Shown: positions 44,229 to 54,717 of the stretch, piece after piece
How the letters are laid out: each line of letters opens with the position of its first letter
Position numbering within the stretch: position 1 is the first letter of the stretch
From: Ottelia alismoides
Taxonomy: Eukaryota > Streptophyta > Magnoliopsida > Alismatales > Hydrocharitaceae
NCBI GenBank assembly: GCA_037367405.1
Contig: JAZKJV010000295.1
Span: 1,054,001-1,118,000 of the forward strand
Direction: 5' to 3'
DNA length: 64,000 nt
The notes under the pieces: model-generated
Databases searched by the model: none
Told to the model about the DNA's origin: nothing
The model's input: only the letters and a program-made list of their open reading frames with translations
Made by a program: the position numbers and the translations under genes

Positions 44229-44530
44229 TCTTAGATGGTGAGGTACGTCGACGGCCACCTCTATCTTTAAGAGAGAACGAGAGAGAGAGAGGACATGATA
44301 TAGAGAGGGATGGTAGGGGGCTCCCGAACTCGAGACTTTTCTTGGATCATAGCTTCTCCTCCGTTGGGAGGCTATTTATAGGGCGCGAGCCCCTCGAGCC
44401 GTCCGCCCCTATTTTTCCGTGCCCGCACATTGTGGCTCCGCCGGATCTGATCATCCCATAACCGTCGGCCGCGAAATGGCAGGGGTGCGGTTGTTGACCA
44501 CTTAAGGTCATGGCCGGAACCATTCAAACA
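44229..44530 (-). repeat. 5' LTR of the third copia
   Basis: TCTTAGATGGTGAGG to CCATTCAAACA, nearly identical to the left LTR. TATA-like CCTATAAATAGCC on the minus strand at about 44370-44382. Confidence 0.85.
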
Positions 44531-45190
44531 CTTGCCACCCTTTCCCCTTTGTCTAACGATCTTTGATAGTTTCCCTCGCGTCTGCATGAATAAAAATGAC
44601 AAGAAAAACATACATAGTCGTAAGTAGATTGGTATATTTGATTTGTTTTTCAAATGTGATCCATTCTACACATTACAGGCTCCCGAGTTAATAGAAAATT
44701 CGCTCACCTCGCAGATTTCCATAATTATTTTGTCTTATGAGACTGGAATGTTTTGAAAAGCCTTTTAGCAACAGCTTTCCAAGTCAAGCCACTGGATCAA
44801 TTCCTTCAAATGTACCCTTCTCCGAGGATCAGAATAGGCACCCGAAATAGACATGGAAAATAAAAACTCTTTGAACTTAATCGAAGATGGGTTTAATCCA
44901 TAGCATTAGAAGAATTTCCGAGTAACGGTGCAGACCTCTAACAGGTGTATACAGTCCTCACTCTCCTTGAAGAACAAATGGCATCTGTTCACCGACACAA
45001 TATTCATTTATGTAAAAAGTTCCGGGTAAGGTGTTTTTGATGGGCCAGTAGCAATAGGAAATAATAGGATCAAAGTTTTTATGACCACAACACGTCGTGA
45101 AATGTTGGTCTCCTACCTCCGTCTATCATTATACCATACAAGATAGATTTAGACCCGATTTGCCTTGAGATTCTGAAGTCAGGAAGACGC
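44531..45190 (-). other. Uncertain; possibly decayed L1 3' region
   Basis: No clear domain. It sits downstream (minus orientation) of the L1 C-terminal fragment at 45777-46343, across a short inverted-repeat element, so it may be the rest of that LINE. The broken minus-strand frames do not show a zinc-binding motif that would settle it. Confidence 0.25.
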
Positions 45191-45776
45191 GTGTTATTGA
45201 AACTGGAATGGACCGGCCAGTTCAACCGGCTGGACCGGTGAACCGAACCATTCAGTTAATTGGTTCTCACGGTTCGAAACAAATTGACACAATTTTGGTT
45301 TGCTCGCCGATAAAGGCAGTGATGAGTGTTGAATTCATGACCTCTTCTAACCCACTAATGAGTACTAACCAACTACTCTAACTTAACTTTTTGAAAGGAG
45401 TGAATAATAAATATAATTAACATATCGTTATCCTAAAGTATTTAGTTCAAATATTATTTATATCTATATTAATATCATATACTATTGTATACTCAAGAAA
45501 ATATTTTATGTAGAAAGTAATATACTTTAATTGTTTGTATATTTTATATTTATTTTAAGTGTGTTTGAGTCTATATTATGTGCGTGTTCTAATCCATTCT
45601 AGTTTAATTACTCGGTTCAACCATTTTTTCCTTACCGATTCAGTCTAATCCGATTTTAAAAATAATAGCATCATCATCCAGTTGAACCGGTTTGATTACA
45701 TGGTCTAACCCGATCCAACCATTTTGCTGGAATTTCTGGTTTAGTCTCCAGTTCGATTTCAATAACCTTGATTGGG
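45191..45776. mobile_element. Inverted-repeat element with CCGGTT-rich ends
   Basis: Reading inward, the left end is GTTATTGAAACTGGAATGGA and the right end GTTATTGAAATCGAACTGGA. Both arms carry AACCGGTT/GGACCGG words and enclose a strongly AT-rich core (45380-45600). It interrupts L1 sequence. The TSD is not clear, so the superfamily is left open. Confidence 0.55.
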
Positions 45777-46343
45777 CCCCCTCTGTAAAAACAACCTTAG
45801 CTAATTTCGATATCCATGGTTTTTTGTATTCTATAATCTCTATTAAAGATTTTGTGAGGAGCGCATTGTTGAAGATTTGTAGCTCAAGGATATTCCAATC
45901 TTGTTTGTTTTTGGTCTGTGGCCTTCTTTCACGCCACTTTAGCCTTGTTAGTGGTTTTCGAGTTCCCATTCCAAAGGAACTTACGCCTGATTTTGTCCAC
46001 CTATTTAAGAATCTCACAAGGTATTTTCAAACAAGATTACATATGAGTTGTGAGTGGGTGAGGGAGGAATTAACTAAGCAAACTCTAGCTAGAAATGGAA
46101 GGAGTTTTTCCATTTCAGAAGTAGCTAGAAATGGGAGGAATTAACTAAGCAAAATATTTCATAGAGTTGTCCATTCCATGTTTTTCGGCCGTTTCCTAGA
46201 TAATGATTTTGCTTCATCAATTTCAACCTCATACAGAGAGAGAGATTTACCCGTATGAACTATGATTTATCCCCATTCACCTTAAGTCCAGACAATTTAC
46301 TAAAGAGTTCAACTGTGGAGCATAAGTTTTTCAAAGTCTCTTC
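45777..46343 (-). pseudogene. L1 LINE RT C-terminal part (3' half of split copy)
   Basis: The minus strand continues the RT from 51908: ETLKNLCSTVELFSKLSGLK and VNGDKS, then the region after the RT with RLKWRERRPQTKNKQ and LELQIFNNALLTKSL. This corresponds to the 'W--VC-PK--GGLG---L---N-ALL-KW' block of plant L1. Frames are broken, and a short duplication (GAGGAATTAACTAAGCAAA near 46065 and 46136) lies inside. Confidence 0.65.
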
Positions 46344-46657
46344 TGTAGAATGGTCAAGTGACCGGTATGGTCAAGTGATCACTGTGGTCAAGAACTGTCA
46401 GCGGCGGTTGTGCGGCCGACGGTTGCGGAGAACGGGTCTCGCGGAAGACCCAAACCGTGGGTGTGGGGAGAAGGTGGACTTGATGAGGAGGCGTTCACAC
46501 CCTATAAATATCAGTCTCCGCCGTGAGAAGAACATCCGAGAACCACCCTCGCCATAGGGAGCCCACTCCCATCATCATCTCTCTCGTTCATCCCTCTCTC
46601 GTTCTCTCTCTCTCTCTCTCTCAAAGCAATCGATCGACGACATACCTCGATCTAGAA
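46344..46657 (+). repeat. 5' LTR of the fourth copia
   Basis: Contains three GGTCAAGTG/GGTCAAG words, a TATA-like CCTATAAATATC at 46501-46512 and a (TC)n run near 46599-46621. Ends ATACCTCGATCTAGAA. Confidence 0.9.
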
Positions 46658-46658
46658 G

Positions 46659-46671
46659 TGGTATCAGAGCC
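46659..46671 (+). promoter_or_regulatory. Primer binding site, initiator tRNA-Met
   Basis: TGGTATCAGAGCC one base after the LTR. Confidence 0.9.
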
Positions 46672-46989
46672 AAGAGCATGTCGCCTTGACATCGTTTCCC
46701 TGACTGACAGCCTTTATATCACTGGTGCCCCGTCTCGCACAACTGTCAACGCAAGAAGTTGTCGCTGTCGCTCCCATGTACTAAAAAACCTAGAATCGTT
46801 AACACATTTTTTCCCATTGCTTTTCTTACGGTTGTGCTTTTTTTGGAAGGGGAAAGGGAGGGCAGGGATCACATATGATTTTTGCAATAAATAGAAAGAG
46901 TAATATTCATTTTTTTTGTTTTTTAATGGTGGCCTTGTACTTACGTTCTTAAATTTGGATTAAAAAAGAAGAAGCAAGAAAATTCTAAA

Positions 46990-47946
46990 GTTCCTGAAAA
47001 CAAATGCAAGAAGAAAACAGAATTCGTGGCTATCGTAGAGTGCAACTCTGTAGTCATAGACTGTGACGGATGGTGGATTGACTCTGGTAAAACCCGCCAC
47101 ATTGCCAAGATAAAGGAGGGGCTTGTGGACTTAAAGGAGTTGAAAAAAAGGCAAACATAGGATCTTTATGGGAAACAACACCTACTTGGATGTTGAAGGT
47201 GTTGGGACATAGAGGCTTGACCTGGAAGATAGCATAATGGTACTTCATGATGTACTATATGCTGCAGGAATACGTTAGAATATCGTATCTATTCCAGTTT
47301 TGCTCAAGAAAGACTTCGAAGTTCATTTTTATAATAATTGTGTATCCATAGGAAAGAATAAGAAAGTCTATGCTATAGAAAATTTTGTACCTGGTCATGA
47401 CATGTTCTGTCTTCCTGTAATAAGTTCTAGTGAATCAATTAATGTGATTTTTGAGTACTCTCTATGTTATTTATCAGATTTTGATTTATGGCATATGAGA
47501 TTAGGTCATCCAGAAAATTCCAAAATGGATCAAATGATCAAATCTGATCTTCTACATAATATTATGGGTGCAAGGACATTACCCTGTGAACATTGTTTGC
47601 ATGAAAAATGATGAGAAAACCCTTCTCAAAGGGAATCCGGTTAAAGGAATTATTAGGCTTGATCCATTCAGATATATGCGGACCATTGAGTATCAGTACA
47701 TATAGAAATAAGGAATATTTCATAACATTCATTGATGACTATTCTAAGTTCTCTTATGTCTATCTCTTAAGAGGAAAGGCAGAAGCCTTTGAAACATTTA
47801 AGAGATACAAGACAGAAGTAGAGATCAAATTGAGAAAACCAATTAAGACCCTTAGGACTGATAGAGATGGAGAATATACCTCAAAAGAGTTTGAGGAATA
47901 TTGCATTCAAGTAGGCATTTGTAGGCAGACTACAATGCCTTATACA
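46990..47946 (+). pseudogene. Copia protease, GAG-pre-integrase and integrase core, 5' half
   Basis: Protease motif WWIDSGKTRHIAKIKEG at about 47070-47120 (the alanine after DSG is changed to lysine). GAG-pre-integrase is at 47300-47607 (DLWHMRLGHPENSKMDQM, PCEHCLHEK) and integrase at 47608-47945 (SDICGPLSISTYRNKEYFIT, DDYSKFSYVYLLRGKAEAF, TSKEFEEYCIQVGICRQTTM). The reading stops at the RTE insertion and resumes at 49260 as RQQNSVAERKNRTLMNAV. Confidence 0.85.
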
Positions 47947-49242
47947 ACAACAACAACAACAACAAAGCCTTTTCCCACAATTAAGTAGGGTCGGCTACAT
48001 GGATTCTTCGCCTCCATTCAGATCTATCTTGGATCAATCTCGGACTTATATCCAGCAAACTAAGATCCCTTCGTATAGTCTCTTTCCAACACTTCTTGGG
48101 CCGTCCTCGCCCTCTCTTAGCCGGCTCAACATCCCAACACTCGCATCTCCTAACCGGTGCATCAGTTGACCTTCTTTGCAAATGACCAAACCATCTTAAG
48201 CGGTTTTCTCGCATCTTATCCTCGATCGGAGCTACACCAACTTTCTTTCCGATTGCATCATTCCGAATCCGATCTTTACGTGTATGTCCACACATCCATC
48301 TTAGCATTTTCATTTCTGCTACAGCCATTCTCTGCACATGTCTATGGTTCACAGGCCAACATTCAGAACCATAAAGCATAGCAGGTCTCACGGCTGCTTT
48401 GTAAAACTTTCCTTTAATTTTTAAAGGCATTTTCTTATCACAGAGAACAGCGGATGTTCCTCTCCACTTTAGCCAGCCTGCATTTATTCTATTAGTAACA
48501 TCTCCATCAATTTCTCCATCATGTTGCAAAATAGATCCCAGATATCTAAAAGAATCTCTCTTCTGGATGTTATCGTCACCAATCTTCACCTCGATTCCTT
48601 CACCATTGCTTCCATCAAAGGTGCATTCCATATATTCCGTCTTAGCCCTACTTATACAAAAACCTTTAGTCTCCAATGCATGTCTCCAAACCTCAAGCTT
48701 CTCATTTACTCCATCTATAGTCTCGTCAATCAACACAATATCATCAGCAAATAACATACACCAAGGTAACTCATCCTGAATGTGACTTGTCAACTCGTCC
48801 ATAATCAAAGTAAAAAGAAATGGACTCAAAGATGAACCTTGATGTAAACCAATGTTGATATCAAAATAGTCAGTCTTCCCCGTCGGGGACCTTACACAAG
48901 ATAAAACCCTATCATACATATTCTTTATGAGATTAATGTATAGGACAGGTACTTGTCTCTTCTCCAAAACTCTCCACAGTATCTCTCGTGGGACGGAATC
49001 ATAAGCCTTCTCCAAATCAATAAAGATCATATGGAGATTCTTCCTTTTAACTCTATAAATCTCTATTGTTCTCCTCAGCAAATGGATGGCTTCAATAGTT
49101 GAGCGACCTGGCATGAATCCGAATTGATTTTCTTTTATTTGGGAAACTTGCCTCAACCTTCTTTCGATTACACGTTCCCAAATTTTCATAGTGTGAGTCA
49201 TCAGCTTGATACCTCTGTAATTTGAACAATTTTGAATGTCTC
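47947..49242 (-). mobile_element. 5'-truncated RTE LINE, copy 2, recent insertion
   Basis: Perfect 17-bp TSD CTACAATGCCTTATACA at 47930-47946 and 49243-49259. Read on the minus strand, the insert starts at GGAGACATTCAAAATTG and ends with the GTAGCCGACCCTACTTAATT, GTGGGAAAAGGC, (TTG)n tail. It belongs to the same family as the copy at 4371-6085. The perfect TSD and uninterrupted RT frame indicate a young insertion. Confidence 0.95.
47981..49201 (-). CDS. RTE reverse transcriptase domain, open but 5'-truncated
   Basis: A 406-residue frame without stops covers the RT and C-terminus: ENQFGFMPGRSTIEAIHLL, MIFIDLEKAYDSVPREILW, INIGLHQGSSLSPFLFTLIM, the catalytic FADD in CMLFADDIVLIDE, GFCISRAKTEYMECTF, FRYLGSILQHDGEIDGD, LRWFGHLQRR and KRGRGRPKKCWKETIRRDL. 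The methionine at the start is not the native start. The frame continues upstream to the truncation point, and the endonuclease is missing. Alone it cannot support its own mobility, but it shows what an active source copy must look like. Confidence 0.85.
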   Translation of the reverse strand: MTHTMKIWERVIERRLRQVSQIKENQFGFMPGRSTIEAIHLLRRTIEIYRVKRKNLHMIFIDLEKAYDSVPREILWRVLEKRQVPVLYINLIKNMYDRVLSCVRSPTGKTDYFDINIGLHQGSSLSPFLFTLIMDELTSHIQDELPWCMLFADDIVLIDETIDGVNEKLEVWRHALETKGFCISRAKTEYMECTFDGSNGEGIEVKIGDDNIQKRDSFRYLGSILQHDGEIDGDVTNRINAGWLKWRGTSAVLCDKKMPLKIKGKFYKAAVRPAMLYGSECWPVNHRHVQRMAVAEMKMLRWMCGHTRKDRIRNDAIGKKVGVAPIEDKMRENRLRWFGHLQRRSTDAPVRRCECWDVEPAKRGRGRPKKCWKETIRRDLSLLDISPRLIQDRSEWRRRIHVADPT

Positions 49243-49259
49243 CTACAATGCCTTATACA

Positions 49260-51580
49260 CGACAACAAAATAGTGTAGCTGAAAGAAAGAATAGAACACT
49301 GATGAATGCAGTTAGATGTATGTTGTCACACTCAGGTCTCTCAAAAAAATTTTGGGGAGAAGCATTGTTAACCACTAACTATATACCGAATCGGATTCCC
49401 ACCAAGTCCGTAAAATCAACGCCATATGAAATTTAGAATAACATTAAACCTGAGTTGGAACATCTTCGAAAATGGGGATGTGTTGCATGTCTTGGTACCG
49501 AGTCAGCTTAGAGACAAGCTAGACTTCAAGATATTAAAGTGCAAATTTGTTGTATATAGTGAACATCTAAAGGATATAGGTTCTTCCATGAAACTAAGGG
49601 TCTGATCGAAAATCGTGATGCAACTTTCCTTGAAATTCATCAAGAAAAGGAGCAAGAAGTAGAGAAATCAGATACTTTGATTGTCCTACAGGACAATGAA
49701 GATGACTTAAAGATAAGACAAGAATTAGTAGATGATATTGAGCATCCATATATAGAGAATGAACATATGGTTAATAATGATCCTTTACAGGAAGTGGGTG
49801 AACCTACACAAACCGCGAGTATAATCGGCAACAAGAGACTCAGAACATGACCCACATAGATGGAAGATTATCATTTCTATGGATGTGAGGCATCGTGTTA
49901 CACCATAGACGAGGATGTATCGGATTGTACAGATCACATAGCCTTTAACAAAGCAATAGCTTCGACCAAGTCCGAATCATGGACGACCGCCTTGAGGGAT
50001 GAATTGGACTCAATTGAGTGAAACGGTGTATGGGAGTTATGTGATTTACCAGAAGGTAGGCAATCCATAGGATGCAAGTGGGTATTCAAAAAAAAGTACC
50101 GAGTTGATGGTGGTGTTGATAAATACAAAGCAAGATTATTTGCCAAGGGTTATACTCAGCAAGTTGGAATATACTTCTAAGAAACCTACTCTCCGATTGC
50201 TAAATTCGCATCGATTAGGATGATATTAGCTATAATCACATATATGGATTTGGAATTATTCCAAATGAATGTGAAGGCGGCATTTCTTAATGGAGAATTA
50301 AGAGACGATATTTATATGCAACAACCTGGTGGTTTTCAGGTTGAAGGTCAGGAGAAAATGGTTTATAAGTTAAAAAAATTATTACAAGACTTGAAACGGT
50401 CTTCATGACAATGGTATCTCAAGTTTCAAGAGAAAATTATCTCATTTGGATTTGTTATAAATAAGTTGGATAATTGTGTATATGTCATGAAGAGTGGGAG
50501 CAAGTTTTCTGTCATGTCATTATATGTAGATGACATTCTACTCGCAGGTGATGACATAGGGATGCTCAATAAAATTAAAGAGAAATTGAGCAGTAAATTT
50601 GAGTTGAAGGACATGGGTAAAGCATCCTATGTTCTTGAAATTCAAATTACAAGAGATAGAAATTCAAGGACATTGAGTCTTAGTCAAGAAAAGTATTGCA
50701 TATTGTATTAAAGAGATTTGGAATGTAGAATAGCACTCAAACTCCTACACCGATTGTGCTTGGAAAGAGACTTAGTAAGAGTCAATGTCTTGGAAAGGTG
50801 CAGAAATCTTTATAAGTTGCATATGCATAAGCGGTGGATAGTCTGGTGTATGCAATGATGTGCACTCGACCTGACTTGGCTTATCCAGTTAGCCTAGTTA
50901 GTAGATATGAAAGTAATCCCGGGCAAGCACATTGCGAAGCTGTAAAGAAGATTTTTAGATATTTGAAAGGAACTATGCATCTGAAACTGGTGTATCAAGA
51001 TGAATCTTTTAAAGTAGTAAGATATTCCGATGCATATTTTGGAGGAGATGTGGATGATAGAAAATCCACATCAGGTTACCTTTTTAGGTTTGGTGGAGCA
51101 GTCGTTTCTTGGGGTAGAAAGAAACAAGGATTTGTATCTAGACATACACATGAGGAAGAATACATTGCATGTAGCATGGACACCACTCATGCAGTTTGGA
51201 TTAAACATTTTCTAGAAGACTTAAGCTTGGAATTGGTCAAAGGACTTATTGAAACGTATTGTGATAATCAAACTGCAATAAGCGTGATTAATAATGGGGC
51301 TAATAGTTATAAAGGAAATCACATTAAAATCTAATATCACTATATACAAGATATAGTGGCAAAGCAAGAAATCACGGTAACCTATATACCTACAGGTGAT
51401 ATATTAGTTGATTCTCTAACTAAGGAAATAGTAGCTAGCACCTACATTAAGCATGTTGGTTTAACGAGACTCAGGAATGCATGAGTAAAGGAAGAGATCT
51501 TCATGAATATTGAACCTCAAAGTAGACATCTCCATACTCAACACGAATAGTGAGAGTGCAATTGGCTTGTCCATTGCGGT
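49260..51580 (+). pseudogene. Copia integrase C-terminus, RT and RNase H
   Basis: Integrase end at 49260-49440 (FWGEALLTTNYIPNRIPTKS). RT start near 50040-50190 (CKWVFKKKYRVDGGVDKYK), 50220-50408 (FQMNVKAAFLNGELRDDIYM), active site YVDDILLAGDD at about 50524-50556, and DSLVYAMMCTRPDLAYPV at 50834. RNase H at 51000-51334 (STSGYLFRFGGAVVSWGRKK, EEEYIACSMDTTHAVWI). The usual TEAEY has become EEEY. Many stops between 49440 and 50220 and again near 50710-50830. Confidence 0.85.
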
Positions 51581-51581
51581 C

Positions 51582-51591
51582 AAGTGGGAGA
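51582..51591 (+). promoter_or_regulatory. Polypurine tract of the fourth copia
   Basis: AAGTGGGAGA immediately before the 3' LTR start TGTAGAATGG. Confidence 0.8.
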
Positions 51592-51907
51592 TGTAGAATG
51601 GTCAAGTGACCGACGTGGTCAAGTGACCAGTGTGGTCAAGAACTGTCAACGACGGTTGCACGGCCAATGGTTGCGGAGACTGGGTCTTGCGGAGGACCGA
51701 AACTGGGGGCATGGGGAGAGGGCGTACTTGATGAGGAGGCATTCATGCCCTACAAATATCAATCTCCACCACGAGGAGAAGAACATCCGAGAACCACCCT
51801 CGCCATAGGGAGCCCTCGCCCATCATCATCTCCCCCGTTCATCTCTCTCTCTCGTTCTCTCTCTTCTCTCTCGAAGGAATCGATCAACGACATACCTCGA
51901 TCCAGAA
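51592..51907 (+). repeat. 3' LTR of the fourth copia
   Basis: Collinear with the 5' LTR; the TATA-like box is changed to CCTACAAATATC. Ends ATACCTCGATCCAGAA, followed by TSD TCTTC. Confidence 0.9.
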
Positions 51908-52265
51908 TCTTCATCATAGTCTAGGAATATGAACAAATCGTCCGTAAATTGGATATTTGTTACTGTAGTCTCCATGTCTTTCATGTAGAAGCCTCGATAT
52001 TTTTGAGAGTCAGCTAATTTAGATAGCATCGCATCTAATACAGACAAAGAACAGATAGAAAGGAACGAGGATATTGGGTATCCCAGTCTCACACCCCTCT
52101 CTGGTCTTAAAAAGGCCACTGTAAGCCCTTTAATTTAAGTGAGGTTCCTGTAGTCTCAAGAAGTGCCTATATCAAGTTATGAAAGTGTTCGGGATACTTG
52201 AGGCTTTTAATGCGCCCAAGATAAAAGGCCACCGCAGCGTCTCAAAGGCTTTCCAGAGATATTTT
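51908..52265 (-). pseudogene. L1 LINE reverse transcriptase (5' half of split copy)
   Basis: The minus strand reads, with frameshifts, KAFETLRWPFILG, ERGVRLGYPISSFLS (from the RGVRQGDPLSPFLF block), LADSQKYRGFYM and the region of the second catalytic box, reading FTDDLFIFLDYDED where L1 has F-ADD. The text resumes after the copia insertion at 46343 with ETLKNLCSTVELFSKLSGLK. Confidence 0.7.
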
Positions 52266-52570
52266 AGTGAGATGCACTTTCAAGAGCACAATATTACAAC
52301 TTTACATATTTGTATCTCTTGATGGCCTGAACCTTTTTGGATATTAAGCATGGATCATATTTCTTCATTATTTTAAGAAAATCTCATGAGATTATTATAT
52401 TTCGAATGTTGATCTAATGCACATTAGGTAGATTTGTTGTTTACCCAAGATCTTGAAAGTGTTTCATCCTATAGTGCATGTGGCACGTATGTCTCGTTGA
52501 TCCCGGTGGTCAGCTAGGTGGGGTGTTGCAATATGAAAGCCTACTAAAGGAATACATTTCAAAGGCAGTT
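52266..52570. other. No gene seen
   Basis: Spacer upstream of the L1 fragment, with no recognised element. Confidence 0.4.
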
Positions 52571-52725
52571 GAGGAGGACGACACATCACACACAGACGTG
52601 CACATGCCCGCATCCACACATGCATCCAACCACACAACCACATGCACACTCGTACACATGCACACGTACCACACACACACTTGTGCATTGTATATGTATG
52701 TATGTACACACATGCACATGTACAT
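52571..52725. repeat. CA-rich microsatellite-like tract
   Basis: Imperfect (CA)n with CACATGCACAC and CCACACATGCATCC variants. Open frames across it (cysteine/valine or threonine/histidine repeats) are artefacts of the repeat. Confidence 0.85.
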
Positions 52726-52927
52726 TCAACTTTTGCTCTCATTTCAACTTGTAACTTCTGTTTGTTCTTGAAGATTAGCAGTCATGTACTAAAGTGTATC
52801 AAGTATACTAAAGTGTATCAAGTATTCCTGAAAGTATCGTCGGCTCATTAGGCATATCGTGTCAACCCCTAAAACTTGTAATATATATTACTTAGAACTC
52901 CATCATATGATCATTATATTTTACCGT

Positions 52928-53823
52928 CAGGGCGGAGGGAAAGGGGGGCAGGTAGGGGCGGTGACCCCCTCCCAAAATAGGAATTGCATGTACTGTGGTC
53001 TCCAAATGTTCTTTCATTGTAAATTCTCCTTCAAATTCAAAAAATGTGGGATGCAAATTAAGCAATGATCCCTCCAATTTTTCCATTATCGGATGCTAGT
53101 CTTTTTTTCGGGTTTCATTTTCCTTTAACGTTTCAACACGCAACTGTTGTCCACATAATGCTATTATTAAAAGTTGAAAACCATTATTGTCTTGGAAATT
53201 TACGTCAACAACACACACATAAACCAAATATTTTCGTGAATCAACTTTTTTCATTGTTGCGAGAAATCCCCTAACAAACTTTCGAATCAAGTTGTTCTAA
53301 CGGTGGGGTTCCTTCATCCGCACAACACTAGATGATAATTTTAAAAAAATGCGTTAATTTTTTTTAATTTGTTCGATGCAAAATTTGACTTTTTAATATT
53401 GTGGTATTAGGATTAATGATAGTATTTAATTTGATTTATGTTGAATTGATCATGATAAGTCTGATATCGAAATTTATAAATTCCTATGGTGTGTTATCTA
53501 TTGCAGTTGCACTGTCATATATGAGATTATATATGAAATAATATTTTATGTGATATGAAATAGTTTCAATAACAAAATGTGTATATTGACATTAATAGTA
53601 AAATAAGTCATATAATAGTGATGTTGTTCGTATTGACGCATATATATGTTCATATTGATAATTTTGTTAGTATTGTCAACTAATCATTATATATGCTTCT
53701 CTTCGACTCTACAATCTTTTACTAAATAATGTAACTCAATAGCAATAGCTTTTTAATTATGTATACATATTTGATTGACCGAACATCGACCCCGCCTGTT
53801 AGAAATTCCTGGCTCCACCCCTG
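52928..53823. mobile_element. Probable hAT-like element (CAGGGGCGGAG ends)
   Basis: Left end CAGGGCGGAGGGAAAGG and, reading inward from the right, CAGGGGTGGAGCCAGGAAT, giving short imperfect inverted ends with CA...TG termini. The interior is AT-rich and non-coding. The 8-bp flanks do not match, so the call rests on ends only. Confidence 0.4.
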
Positions 53824-53914
53824 CCGTCTGGGATCTTTCTCGTGTGTTTGCATCAAACCTTGACGAATGCTTTCTTGCCTACATGTTTTCGACCTTTCGC
53901 AGGATCATGCATTG

Positions 53915-54010
53915 ACGAGATGTGTGCATGTGTGTGTTTGTGTGTGCATGTGGGTGGGTGGATATGTGCATGGGTGTGCGTAGGTGTGTGCATGTCTGTG
54001 GTGTGTTCAT
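53915..54010. repeat. TG-rich microsatellite-like tract
   Basis: Imperfect (TG)n with GTGTGCATGTG and GGGTGGGTGG variants, roughly the inverse of the CA-rich tract at 52571-52725. Confidence 0.85.
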
Positions 54011-54455
54011 GGAAGGTATGCATATGGCTCCCAATGTGGGTCTAGTCGTTGTGTACTCAATGCAAAACAGCTTCATTTAAGGGCACAAAAAACTGTTCTA
54101 TTTATTTTGTGAAGGGTCTGGGTTTTAAAGTTACTAGCTATGAGAGTATGGATTTTTTTTAGATTTCCTTGTGGGTATCCGAACTTGAACCTTCCCCAAC
54201 CCGCATGTATTTGTGCACGGGCACAAGCATATTGTATCTTAGTTCAACTCAACTCATATATGAGGAACTCTCAAATCAAATATATAAAAGTAACATTCTG
54301 TTCTGACCCTTCTTTTAACTGTTTCATGTTTAATCCAAACATATAGCATTTTTCCCTATTCAAAAGAGATAATCACACAGTACAAATATTTCTTCGATAT
54401 TTCATGCTTGTGCCTCTTAATATGCCATGTTGTCCCTTTTCGTACTTCTTTTGCA
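54011..54455. other. No gene seen
   Basis: AT-rich spacer, no recognised element. Confidence 0.5.
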
Positions 54456-54464
54456 TATCTTTTA

Positions 54465-54640
54465 GGGTAAATTACAGAAAAGGGACTGATATTTACACTA
54501 AATCCCAAATTAGGGACTGATTTTTAGTTTGTAACAAATAAGGGACCAAAGTTTAACTTATGATTCTAGGCCCCAACGCCGTAAACGGGAGTCTCATTTC
54601 ATCTTTTAACTTGACGAAATTACCCCTGACTAGGGAGTTT
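54465..54640 (+). repeat. Left TIR of the Pack-MULE
   Basis: About 176 bp, matching the inverted right TIR with only scattered differences. The 'GGGACTGAT...' and 'GGGACCAA' words recur within it. Confidence 0.9.
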
Positions 54641-54717
54641 ACCTTTTCAATTTCCCCCCATTCAACCTTAAACAAGCAATCGACGGCTGCTCCGCCTCCA
54701 ACTACCCTCGACGACGA

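Larger units (their letters stand above)
39637..44530 (-). mobile_element. Ty1/copia element with gag and pol pseudogenes
   Basis: LTRs 39637-39936 and 44229-44530 (about 300 bp), initiator-Met primer site beside the right LTR (44217-44227), and purine tract AAGTGGTAGA beside the left one. gag, protease, integrase, RT and RNase H follow in copia order on the minus strand. The pol region closely resembles that of the plus-strand element at 46344-51907. Flanking five-base sequences do not match convincingly, so no TSD is claimed. Several stops and frameshifts make it non-autonomous now. Confidence 0.85.
46344..51907 (+). mobile_element. Ty1/copia element lacking gag, with nested RTE LINE
   Basis: LTRs 46344-46657 and 51592-51907 begin TGTAGAATGGTCAAGTGACC. 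The 5-bp TSD TCTTC stands at 46339-46343 and 51908-51912. Primer site TGGTATCAGAGCC at 46659-46671 and purine tract AAGTGGGAGA at 51582-51591. Only about 400 bp separate primer site and protease, so gag has been lost. pol is recognisable but broken. A 1.3-kb RTE LINE sits in integrase. The element splits an L1 reverse transcriptase. Confidence 0.9.

Noticed and set aside
39632..44535. TSD for the third copia
   Set aside because: Left flank CCTTC and right flank CTTGC do not match in any sensible register, so none is claimed.
52464..52771. Cysteine/valine-rich 92-97-residue frames
   Set aside because: They are translations of the (CA)n/(TG)n tract.
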